A stretch of DNA of 64,000 nt from the NCBI GenBank assembly GCA_001768735.1, contig MEMB01000002.1, positions 466,422 through 530,421 on the forward strand, in the 5' to 3' direction. Of this stretch, positions 47,367-55,351 are shown piece after piece (position 1 is the stretch's first letter; each line of letters starts with the position of its first letter). Origin of the DNA: Alphaproteobacteria bacterium GWF2_58_20 (GTDB lineage: Bacteria; Pseudomonadota; Alphaproteobacteria; UBA1247). Under the pieces are notes generated by a model. The model ran no database searches, was not told where the DNA came from, and saw only the letters and a program-made list of their open reading frames with translations. The position numbers were made by a program, and so were the translations under genes.

Positions 47367-48142
47367 GCCAGCACCGCCTTTGGAAAAAGGGACTTGAAAT
47401 TGGCAGTTGTGACATTGGCCAGAACATCAGGCGAAACACCACGGATTCCCGCCAGCAAGGCTGCCGTATGGACAACAAAGGCAGGTTCATTGGTCTTGCC
47501 GCGGAAAGGAACCGGCGCAAGGAATGGCGCATCGGTTTCCACCAGCAGCCGATCCATGGGCACATGCATGGCTGTTTCGCGCAGGGCTTCCGATTTCGGG
47601 AAAGTCAGGATGCCGGACATGGATATGTAAAAACCAAATTCCAGGGCTTCATCCGCCATTTTGCGGCTCCCCGTAAAGCAATGGAGAACGCCGGAAAGCT
47701 TTTGCCCGGCGGTTTCCTCCCGCAGGATGCGCATGGTGTCTTCCTCGGCATCCCTTGTGTGGATCAGGATGGGAAGGCCGGTTTCCAGGCAGGCCCGGAT
47801 CTGCACACGAAAAGCGTTCTGCTGCATGTCGCGCGGGGACTGGTCATAAAAATAATCCAGACCGCATTCCCCAATGGCCACAACCTTTGGATTCCGCGCC
47901 AAGGCAACCCAATCCAGCATCTTAACATCCGGTTCCTCAGCCGCATGATGGGGATGCTGCCCCACGGATGCACTCACACAGGAAAACCGCCCAGCCACCG
48001 CAATCACTCCCGGCGATGCGCGCAGGGTTGTGGCAACGGTCAGCATATGGCCAACCCCTGCCGTCTGCGCACGCGCAACAACCCCCGCAATATCTGCGGC
48101 AAAGTCGGGAAAATCCAGATGGCAGTGGCTATCAACCAGCAT
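47363..48142 (-). CDS. tatD: TatD-family metal-dependent deoxyribonuclease
   Basis: A 259-residue TIM-barrel metal hydrolase. It begins MLVDSHCHLDFPDF with the HxH metal ligands and contains GECGLDYF, HTRDAEEDTM, LHCFTGSR and the late LLVETDAPFLAP, all family signatures. I chose the ATG directly before DSHCHLD; upstream in-frame codons lie within metG. The first 11 bases overlap the end of metG. Confidence 0.93.
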   Translation of the reverse strand: MLVDSHCHLDFPDFAADIAGVVARAQTAGVGHMLTVATTLRASPGVIAVAGRFSCVSASVGQHPHHAAEEPDVKMLDWVALARNPKVVAIGECGLDYFYDQSPRDMQQNAFRVQIRACLETGLPILIHTRDAEEDTMRILREETAGQKLSGVLHCFTGSRKMADEALEFGFYISMSGILTFPKSEALRETAMHVPMDRLLVETDAPFLAPVPFRGKTNEPAFVVHTAALLAGIRGVSPDVLANVTTANFKSLFPKAVLA

Positions 48143-49703
48143 TCGGCACAGCCTCTTCCTCAACATATTTATGGAAGATGGGGGTGGGCACAGGCAACGG
48201 CACACCGGCGGCCAGAGCCCCCTCCTCACCCCAACGGTCAAACGTGCGTTCACTTTCCGCAACCGCAAGCTGGTCCAGCATTTTCCCGGACGATTCAGGA
48301 ACAAAGGGCAGCAGGGCCAGCGCAATGTGGCGAATGGTTTCCGCCAGCACATAAAGCACCGTCGCCATCCGGGCTGGATCTGTCTTCTTCAGACCCCATG
48401 GCGCCATTTCATCGACATAGCGGTTACCATCAAAGGCCACGCCAAGAATGTCCTCAAGCGCCAGATGGAAAGACTGTGTTTCCATACGTTCACGCAGCTT
48501 GTCCAGCAGCGCGCGCGCACTCCCCAGCAGCTTTTCATCTTCTGCCGTGAAGGTTCCAAAGGTAGGAACAACGCCAGCGCAGTTTTTCTGGATCATCGAA
48601 AGGGTGCGCTGGGCCAGATTGCCAACGGCATTGGCCAATTCACCATTCATGCGCCCAACCATGGCAACATGTGAAAAATCACCATCCTGCCCAAAAGGCA
48701 CTTCGCGCAACATGAAATAGCGGGTCTGATCAACACCATATTTTTCAACCAGATGGCCTGGCTTTATGACATTCCCCAGAGATTTTGACATCTTCTGCCC
48801 TTCCGCCATCCACCAGCCATGTGCAAAACACCGCTTTGGCGCAGGAAGTCCGGCCGACATCAGGAAGGCAGGCCAGTAAACGGCGTGGAATCGGATAATG
48901 TCTTTGCCCATGACATGCACGTCTGCCGGCCAAAAATGCTCGTATTTCGATCCCGCCGCCATTTCAGGGTAGCCAAGGGCGGAAATGTAATTGGCCAAGG
49001 CATCGAGCCAGACATACATGATGTGGGCATCATCGCCCGGAACCGGCACGCCCCACTTGAAGGTGGTGCGGCTGATGGAGAGGTCGCGCAGGCCCTGCTT
49101 TACAAAGCTCACAATCTCATTGTGGCGGCTATGCGGCATGATGAAGTCGGGATGGCTTTCATAAAAGGCCAACAGGCGATCCTGCCATGCAGAGAGCCTG
49201 AAGAAATAACTGGGTTCCTCCACCCATTCGCACTCCGCCCCGGTGGGGGCGATTTTCTTGCCGTTTTCGCCATCCTTCAGCTCATCTTCACCAAAGAAGG
49301 CCTCATCACGCACGGAATACCAGCCATTGTAGCTGCCCAGATAGATGTCGCCATTGTCGGCCAAGGCCTTCCACAGGGCTTCGGCCGCAGCAAGGTGGCG
49401 ATCTTCCGTGGTGCGGATAAAATCATCGTTCGAGATGTTGAGCATTTGCCCCATCGCACGGAAATACTGGGAAACATCGTCGCAGAATGCCTGGGGATCC
49501 ACACCCTTGGCTGCGGCGGATTTCTCGACCTTCTGTCCGTGTTCATCCGTTCCAGTAAGGAACATCACGTCAAAGCCATCCAGCCTCTTGAAGCGGGCCA
49601 GGGCATCGCAGGCGATGGTGGTGTAGGCGTGCCCCATGTGCGGAACATCGTTCACGTAATAGATCGGGGTCGTGACATAAAAATGCTTGCCGTGTCCAGA
49701 CAT
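48132..49703 (-). CDS. metG: Methionyl-tRNA synthetase
   Basis: Class I synthetase charging tRNA-Met. The 523 residues include the HIGH-type motif (PHMGHAYTT, near residue 20), the KMSKS motif (GQKMSKSLG, near 305) and the anticodon-binding helical domain. The C-terminal EMAP-like dimerisation domain and the four-cysteine zinc knuckle are not seen, as in short alphaproteobacterial and mitochondrial forms. The ATG at 49703 has a GGGAGA site. tatD follows with overlap. Confidence 0.96.
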   Translation of the reverse strand: MSGHGKHFYVTTPIYYVNDVPHMGHAYTTIACDALARFKRLDGFDVMFLTGTDEHGQKVEKSAAAKGVDPQAFCDDVSQYFRAMGQMLNISNDDFIRTTEDRHLAAAEALWKALADNGDIYLGSYNGWYSVRDEAFFGEDELKDGENGKKIAPTGAECEWVEEPSYFFRLSAWQDRLLAFYESHPDFIMPHSRHNEIVSFVKQGLRDLSISRTTFKWGVPVPGDDAHIMYVWLDALANYISALGYPEMAAGSKYEHFWPADVHVMGKDIIRFHAVYWPAFLMSAGLPAPKRCFAHGWWMAEGQKMSKSLGNVIKPGHLVEKYGVDQTRYFMLREVPFGQDGDFSHVAMVGRMNGELANAVGNLAQRTLSMIQKNCAGVVPTFGTFTAEDEKLLGSARALLDKLRERMETQSFHLALEDILGVAFDGNRYVDEMAPWGLKKTDPARMATVLYVLAETIRHIALALLPFVPESSGKMLDQLAVAESERTFDRWGEEGALAAGVPLPVPTPIFHKYVEEEAVPNAG

Positions 49704-49725
49704 GGGAATCTCCCTAAAAAAATGG

Positions 49726-50805
49726 TCAGCGCAGAGCCAGGAAGGCTGAAACAAAAGCCTGCCGTTTATCAAGGTTGGCCCTATCGCATTCCTCGAAAAG
49801 GTTCCGCACCTTTTCCCATACTTCCACCGTCCAATCAAGCCCATGTTGCGCAACGAGCCGTTGTGCCAGGCTTCCCTCCCCCGGCACCACTTCCGGTGGC
49901 ACTTCCCCACGTGCGCCAAAACGCGCCAGCCGCATGAGCCACCAGATGAGAAAACCCGACACTGTCCCGAAGGCTGCGCCGGACCCCGGACGCGCCAAAC
50001 GGTCCGCTAGGGCATTGACGGCAAGAATATCAAGGTTTGGCAATGGAATCATGAGGTCTATCATGTCCTTGTAAAGGGACAAGCCCCCCTCATCCGCAAG
50101 GGCCAGCGCCCGGCCGATGGAACCTTCCGCCATGCGGGAAAGTGCCTTGCGTTCTTCCTCTGGCATGTCCGGAGCGCCATAACGCGCCATGAGTTCGGCC
50201 ACCGTTTCTTCCGGCAGCGGCGAGAGCATGAGTGACCGGCTGCGGGAACGGATGGTAGGCAAAAGTGCCCCCGGATTGGACGCCGTGAGAACAAGAACTG
50301 CCTTTTCAGGCGGCTCTTCAAGAATTTTCAGGATGGCATTCTGTCCGGAGCGGTTCATGCCATCGGCCCCATCCACCACAACCACGCGATACCCGCCTTC
50401 AGCGGAAGTCATGCGCAGGAAAGGCGGAATGCGACGCACCTCGTCCACCGGGATTTCCTCCTTGAAACGCCCGGTCTTTTCATCAAATGGGCGGGAAATA
50501 CTGCAGAGGTCGGCATGTCCACTTGCTGCCATGCGGGAAAACACTGGCGAAGTTTCCGGAACATAGAGACTATCCGCGGCAACCGGTTCTCCCGCAAACA
50601 ACAGGTTCCCTTCGTTTTGCATCCCCCCCTGCGAAAGCAGGAAACGGGCAAAACGGAAGGCCAGCGTGGCCTTGCCAATGCCTGGCGGCCCGGCGAAGAC
50701 CCAGGCATGTGGCAAACGTCCGGAATAAAACGCAGCAAGCAAACCCCTTTCAGCCTCTTCATGGCCGACAAGAAAAGGATTGGCCCGCGCTTCCGGTGCG
50801 GTCAT
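49726..50805 (-). CDS. holB: DNA polymerase III subunit delta'
   Basis: Clamp-loader subunit. The 359-residue AAA+ protein has the P-loop GPPGIGKATLAFRF, with Ala where active clamp-loader subunits have Ser or Thr, and VVVDGADGMNRSGQNAILKILEEPP. The sensor-like IRSRSRSL stands at the position of the SRC motif. It is coupled to tmk by a four-base overlap, the common tmk-holB order, and lies 22 bases upstream of metG. Confidence 0.94.
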   Translation of the reverse strand: MTAPEARANPFLVGHEEAERGLLAAFYSGRLPHAWVFAGPPGIGKATLAFRFARFLLSQGGMQNEGNLLFAGEPVAADSLYVPETSPVFSRMAASGHADLCSISRPFDEKTGRFKEEIPVDEVRRIPPFLRMTSAEGGYRVVVVDGADGMNRSGQNAILKILEEPPEKAVLVLTASNPGALLPTIRSRSRSLMLSPLPEETVAELMARYGAPDMPEEERKALSRMAEGSIGRALALADEGGLSLYKDMIDLMIPLPNLDILAVNALADRLARPGSGAAFGTVSGFLIWWLMRLARFGARGEVPPEVVPGEGSLAQRLVAQHGLDWTVEVWEKVRNLFEECDRANLDKRQAFVSAFLALR

Positions 50806-51464
50806 GTCAGTGGCGCCCCAAGACGTTCGCGCAGAACCTTGCAGATTTCCGCCTGCACGGATTCAATATCCTTGCTGGCATCAATGACCGCAAAACGGTG
50901 CGGGTTTTTGCGGGCAAGATCCAGATACCCTTCGCGCACCCGCTTATGAAACTCCAGTTCCTGTTTTTCAAAACGATTAATGGAATCCGGCGTCCAGTTA
51001 TCCTGGGTACGGGCCATCACGCGGCCAAGTCCTACTTCGGACGGAATATCGAGAACAAAGGTCAGATCAGATTCAAAATCCCCCGCGATGAAGCGGTACA
51101 GGGTTTCAATACCTTCCTTGTCTCCTTCCCGGCCATATCCCTGATAAACGCGCGTGCAATCGACATAACGGTCGGAGACAACCCATACTCCGGCCTTGAG
51201 CGCCGGCCAGATGGTGCGTACCAAGTGGTCGCGACGGGCTGCGAAAAACAGCAGGGCTTCGGTTTCCCCATCCCATTTGTTCTTGTCGCCCAGAAGAATA
51301 AGGTTGCGGATTTCCTCCGCCCCTTCCGATCCCCCCGGCTCGCGTGTCCTGATGGCTTCCATGCCCGCTTCGTGCATGGCATTGAGGAGCATCTTGATCT
51401 GGGTGCTTTTCCCCGACCCTTCGCCGCCTTCAAACGTGATGAACTTGCCTGAAAACTGGTTCAT
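50802..51464 (-). CDS. tmk: Thymidylate kinase
   Basis: Phosphorylates dTMP to dTDP. The 220 residues have the P-loop FEGGEGSGKST (11-21), the DR[YH] motif in VVSDRYVDCTRVYQG, and a lid region RVMARTQDN. It lies between dacA and holB with four-base overlaps on both sides, so expression is linked to the cell-wall genes upstream and the clamp loader downstream. Confidence 0.95.
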   Translation of the reverse strand: MNQFSGKFITFEGGEGSGKSTQIKMLLNAMHEAGMEAIRTREPGGSEGAEEIRNLILLGDKNKWDGETEALLFFAARRDHLVRTIWPALKAGVWVVSDRYVDCTRVYQGYGREGDKEGIETLYRFIAGDFESDLTFVLDIPSEVGLGRVMARTQDNWTPDSINRFEKQELEFHKRVREGYLDLARKNPHRFAVIDASKDIESVQAEICKVLRERLGAPLT

Positions 51465-52627
51465 TCCGAAATTCCTTCTTCATCTTCCGGCTGTGCATCC
51501 CCGCCAACAAGGTGGCGCAGGTTGTTGATGATGCGGCCCAAAAACCCAAGTCGAGGAACGTCAATCGCCGCCACAAGCGGCACTTCCTGCACCATGCCTG
51601 GCGCTTCAATCCGGAGCGTACCGATTTCCTGCCCCTTCTTCACGGGTGCCTGAATGGGTTCCTTTGTCACCAGCGTAACCTTGAGCGCTTTTTTGCCGAC
51701 AGCATCAAGGGACACAGATACATCACGCGTGGCAATGGCCGGGGTTGAGAAATACTGGCCTTCCCAAACAGAAACCTGTCCCATTTCCTCCGCCGATGAA
51801 ACAATCTTTACCGGCTGGAACTCACGAAAGCCCCATTCCAGCAGGCGCTGGGATTCCCGCGCGCGCTCCGACATGCTGGACAGGCCGTTGACCACAAGCA
51901 AAAGTCTGCGGCCATTACGTTCAGCCGTTCCCACAAGACCATAACCAGCCTCGGATGCATGCCCCGTCTTGAACCCGTCTGCTCCCGCCACAAGCCCGAT
52001 CAGGGGATTGCGGTTCTGCTGCTTGATGTCGCTCCAGGTAAATTCCTTTTCCCCGTAATAATGGAAATATTCCGGAAAATCGGTCAGCGTCCGCAAGCCA
52101 AGGATGGCAAGGTCACGCGCGGTGGAATAATGACCATCCATCGGCAGGCCGCTGGCATTCATGAACTGGCTGTTCACCATACCAAGAGCATGCGCTTTTT
52201 CCGTCATTTCCTGGGAAAAAGCCTCTTCGCTACCGGAAAAGCCTTCCGCCACCACCACCGTTGCGTCATTACCCGACTGGACAATGACGCCGCGAATGAG
52301 ATCCTCAAGCCGGATTTTCGATCCCACCAGAACATACATGGACGACTGCTTGCTGCTCCCCATGCGCCAGGCCTTTTCGCTCACCGTAAAGGTGTCATCC
52401 AGCGTGTAACGACCGTTCTTGAGAGCATCAAAAAGCATGTAAATGGTCATCATCTTGCTCATGGATGATGTCGGCATCTGCTGGTCTGCATTTTTCTCCA
52501 GAAGAACAGTGCCCGTCGAAAGGTCAACGAGGTAGGCTTCCCGCGCTGCGGTTTCCAGTGCATGGGCCGCAGATACCGAAAAAATCAGGCAGACCCCTGC
52601 AAGGATGGAGAGGAAAAAATGTTTCAT
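51461..52627 (-). CDS. D-alanyl-D-alanine carboxypeptidase (penicillin-binding protein 5/6 type)
   Basis: Serine carboxypeptidase that trims the terminal D-Ala from peptidoglycan stems. The 388 residues have a signal peptide (to about AHA, residue 24) and the three active-site motifs: SMSK (Ser55-Lys58), SGN in VQSGNDA, and KTG in FKTGHA. A C-terminal beta domain and an amphipathic tail follow, as in DacA/DacC/DacD. The last four bases overlap tmk. Confidence 0.94.
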   Translation of the reverse strand: MKHFFLSILAGVCLIFSVSAAHALETAAREAYLVDLSTGTVLLEKNADQQMPTSSMSKMMTIYMLFDALKNGRYTLDDTFTVSEKAWRMGSSKQSSMYVLVGSKIRLEDLIRGVIVQSGNDATVVVAEGFSGSEEAFSQEMTEKAHALGMVNSQFMNASGLPMDGHYSTARDLAILGLRTLTDFPEYFHYYGEKEFTWSDIKQQNRNPLIGLVAGADGFKTGHASEAGYGLVGTAERNGRRLLLVVNGLSSMSERARESQRLLEWGFREFQPVKIVSSAEEMGQVSVWEGQYFSTPAIATRDVSVSLDAVGKKALKVTLVTKEPIQAPVKKGQEIGTLRIEAPGMVQEVPLVAAIDVPRLGFLGRIINNLRHLVGGDAQPEDEEGISE

Positions 52628-52651
52628 GGCATATCCTTTCTGGCTTCCGGA

Positions 52652-53584
52652 TCAATCCACAATGATGCGTGCAGCATTGATTCCGGTTTCAACAACTTTT
52701 TTCAGGATTTCATCGGCTTTGTCAACGCTTGCGACAGGCCCGAGACGTACCCTGAAAAAATCACGCCCCTGCACGTTTGCAGGCTGAATGCTGGTTTCTG
52801 CGATACCCGCCAGCTGCCGGGCAAGGCCAACCGCATTGTTTTCCTGGGTAAAAGCCCCTGCCTGAACATAAATCTGCGTTGCGGAAACGGGGACCTGCTC
52901 CACCACATCCGGCAAATCCACTTTTTCAATCGAACTGGCCGCATCTTTGGTCGGCGCAATCCGGGGAGGCGCAGTTTTAGCCGCATGCGCATCTTGCAAA
53001 CGGACCGAGGATGCCATCAGGATTTCCTGTGGTTCCGGCCTTCCCGCCTTCTTGGCAGCGGCAATCGCCCGGCTTTCCTCAGCCAGAACCTGTACACGCA
53101 CCTTGGCTGTACCCTTGGTGCGGAATCCCAAAAGTTCGGCCGCGCGCTCGGAAACATCAATGATGCGGCCCCTGGCATATGGTCCACGGTCATTCACCCG
53201 CAGGATCACCGCATGCCCGTTTTCAAGGTTGGTGACCCGCACAAAACAAGGCATGGGCAGGGTACGGTGCGCCGCTGTCATGGCCCGCTGGTCAAACTTT
53301 TCTCCATTGGCCGTTTTGCGGGCATGAAACCCGGGGCCATACCAGGAAGATATCCCGGTTTCATCATAACCATAATTTTCCTCGGGATAATAAGTCCTGC
53401 CATTGATCACATAAGGTTTGCCAACCTTGTACACACCTTCAGAACTGGCGGACGACACCATCGGAGACGGACGGACATCATCCCCATCAAACGGAATTTT
53501 CTTGGCCATGTGCGCAATCAGCTCCGTTTCCGCACAACCGGAAAGGAGGAAAGCCAGAAGAAACAAGGAACGCGCGCCCTTCAT
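52652..53584 (-). CDS. rlpA: RlpA-like lipoprotein, septal lytic transglycosylase family
   Basis: A 310-residue outer-membrane lipoprotein. The lipobox is LLSGC with Cys17. The double-psi beta-barrel domain (GISSWYGPGFHARKTANGE, AHRTLPMPCFVRVTN, VNDRGPYARGRIIDVS) lies at about 90-180 and a C-terminal SPOR domain (QIYVQAGAFTQENNAVGLA) binds denuded septal glycan. The start at 53584 overlaps the mltB-type gene by four bases. RlpA cleaves naked glycan in Pseudomonas; activity here is inferred. Confidence 0.92.
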   Translation of the reverse strand: MKGARSLFLLAFLLSGCAETELIAHMAKKIPFDGDDVRPSPMVSSASSEGVYKVGKPYVINGRTYYPEENYGYDETGISSWYGPGFHARKTANGEKFDQRAMTAAHRTLPMPCFVRVTNLENGHAVILRVNDRGPYARGRIIDVSERAAELLGFRTKGTAKVRVQVLAEESRAIAAAKKAGRPEPQEILMASSVRLQDAHAAKTAPPRIAPTKDAASSIEKVDLPDVVEQVPVSATQIYVQAGAFTQENNAVGLARQLAGIAETSIQPANVQGRDFFRVRLGPVASVDKADEILKKVVETGINAARIIVD

Positions 53585-54558
53585 GATGCCCCAATCTGGT
53601 CTGAGAGAAGGCCAACAGCCGTTGCAAAATAGGTTGACCTGTTCCATTTCATGAATACGCGATAGTTGTTGAACACAAGGAAAGCAGCCCCTGTTGGCCC
53701 ATCCGGCATGACAAGGGAGGCTTCCGCAGGGAGATCATTCAGCGCCTTTCCATCCATGGACGCAATCCCCATTTCCTTGAAAGCCTCAAGCGGCAGGGTT
53801 TTGTCCAGCCCCGCCAGCGGGCCCGCATCAAGTCCTGCGGGCAAGCGGACTGGAACCCCCCATGGTTCACCGGTCTTCCACCCAGACTTGGCAAGGTAAT
53901 TGGCGGCTGATGCAAAAATGTCATCGCGGTCCGACCAGATATCCCGTCGTCCATCGCCATTAGCGTCCACGGCATAGGTTTCAAAGCTTGAAGGCATGAA
54001 CTGCACCTGGCCCATCGCCCCCGCCCATGAGCCTTTCATGTTGGCTACAGAAACATGTCCATGTTCAATAATCCGGAGCGCCCGAACAAGCTCGCCGCGG
54101 AAAAAATCCGGTCGTCGCCCGTCCATGGCCAGAGTTCCCAAGGCATGAGGCACGGAAAATCCCCCCATGATGGCGCCATAATTGGTTTCAATCCCCCACA
54201 GGGCGACGACAACATGCGCCGGCACGCCATAAGCTTTTTCCATGGCGGACAATCGCCCCTTTTCCTCAACATAAAGGCGGCGACCCTGGGTAATGCGTTT
54301 TTCAGAAAGCAGGGTTTTGCGGTATTCCGCAAAGCTTTTCCGGCCCTCTGGCTGGCTACGATCCAGCTCAACAATGCGGGAAACAGGTGAAAAGCCGGAC
54401 ATGGCTTCATCAAAGGTGCGCGAAGAAACTCCCGCAGCCAGCGCTTCCACCTTGAGGGAGGCCAGAAAATGCCGGACATCCCCCCCAGCCAGGGCGGGGA
54501 GAGACAGGGCGGCACAGCATGCCGCGGCAAGGGTCAGGATTCGGGTGCTGGAAACCAT
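53581..54558 (-). CDS. Lytic murein transglycosylase, MltB family
   Basis: A 325-residue periplasmic lytic transglycosylase. It has an N-terminal signal peptide (about residues 1-24, ending LPALAGG), the catalytic glutamate in LWGIETNYGAIMG and the MltB signature GAMGQVQFMPSSFETYAVDANGD read around it. It lacks a clear lipobox, so it is probably the soluble SltB-like form. The ATG at 54558 directly precedes the signal peptide and overlaps the end of ydcF by 25 bases; rlpA is coupled downstream. Confidence 0.9.
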   Translation of the reverse strand: MVSSTRILTLAAACCAALSLPALAGGDVRHFLASLKVEALAAGVSSRTFDEAMSGFSPVSRIVELDRSQPEGRKSFAEYRKTLLSEKRITQGRRLYVEEKGRLSAMEKAYGVPAHVVVALWGIETNYGAIMGGFSVPHALGTLAMDGRRPDFFRGELVRALRIIEHGHVSVANMKGSWAGAMGQVQFMPSSFETYAVDANGDGRRDIWSDRDDIFASAANYLAKSGWKTGEPWGVPVRLPAGLDAGPLAGLDKTLPLEAFKEMGIASMDGKALNDLPAEASLVMPDGPTGAAFLVFNNYRVFMKWNRSTYFATAVGLLSDQIGAS

Positions 54559-55340
54559 GTGTCTGTTTTGCCCGAGAAATGATAGGCCGTCAACCCGATC
54601 CATTCCCTTATTGCAGTATTGAGGCGATCCATGCCCCCCAGAGCATCCATGCGGGTGGGCCCCTCATGACTGACGCGGAAATCCACAGGCCATGCCACAA
54701 CCTTCCAGCCAACCTTGCGGAAAATCCCCATGGAACGTGGTGTGTGGAAGGCCGAGGTTACCAAAAGCCAGACCTCATCCGGTTTCGGGTTGGCAAGAGC
54801 CTTGCTGAAGGCTGCATTTTCATAGGTATTTCGGGAAGCACGCTCCCAAAGAAAACGTCTCATGTCAAGTCCCAGCTCTGCCACATGGGCACGAACCTCA
54901 TCGGCCTCGCGCATCTTCTGGTCGCGCAGCATGCCGGAGCCGCTGGTGTAAAGAATGCGGGCATCCGGGTACAGGTGCGCCAGGCGCACCATCTCAAGGA
55001 TCCGTTCCCCACTCTCGTTCACGGCAAGAATATCATCCCGTCCACGCATGGGGGGCATGTCCAGCGCCCCCCCCAGAATGATAATGCCATCCACCTTTTC
55101 CGGGGCGGCAACCGGACGCTGGAACCGGTTTTCCAGGGGAGAAAGCAGGCTTGAACCAACAGGCAGGAACCAGACTGCCAGAAGAGTCAGTGAAACAACC
55201 GTGGAAAGAAACAGGCCAACCCGACGCACGCCGGGTGCCTTGAACAGGAGCTGCAACAACACGCTCAGCCCCAGAAGGGCAGCAAGAAAATTGAGCGGGG
55301 CCGTGAGCCACCAGAGGATTTTTGATATGGCAAAGAACAT
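54534..55340 (-). CDS. YdcF/ElyC-like DUF218 protein
   Basis: A 268-residue protein with two N-terminal membrane helices (about 5-30 and 38-58) and a C-terminal DUF218 domain. The domain has GIIILGGALDM, the YTSGSGMLRDQ stretch and ERASRNTYENA, which match the ElyC/SanA/YdcF family. ElyC is linked to carrier-lipid use in peptidoglycan synthesis in E. coli; the position upstream of wall hydrolases agrees. It heads the eleven-gene minus-strand run down to 44425. Confidence 0.85.
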   Translation of the reverse strand: MFFAISKILWWLTAPLNFLAALLGLSVLLQLLFKAPGVRRVGLFLSTVVSLTLLAVWFLPVGSSLLSPLENRFQRPVAAPEKVDGIIILGGALDMPPMRGRDDILAVNESGERILEMVRLAHLYPDARILYTSGSGMLRDQKMREADEVRAHVAELGLDMRRFLWERASRNTYENAAFSKALANPKPDEVWLLVTSAFHTPRSMGIFRKVGWKVVAWPVDFRVSHEGPTRMDALGGMDRLNTAIREWIGLTAYHFSGKTDTWFPAPES

Positions 55341-55351
55341 GGAGGCTTGTT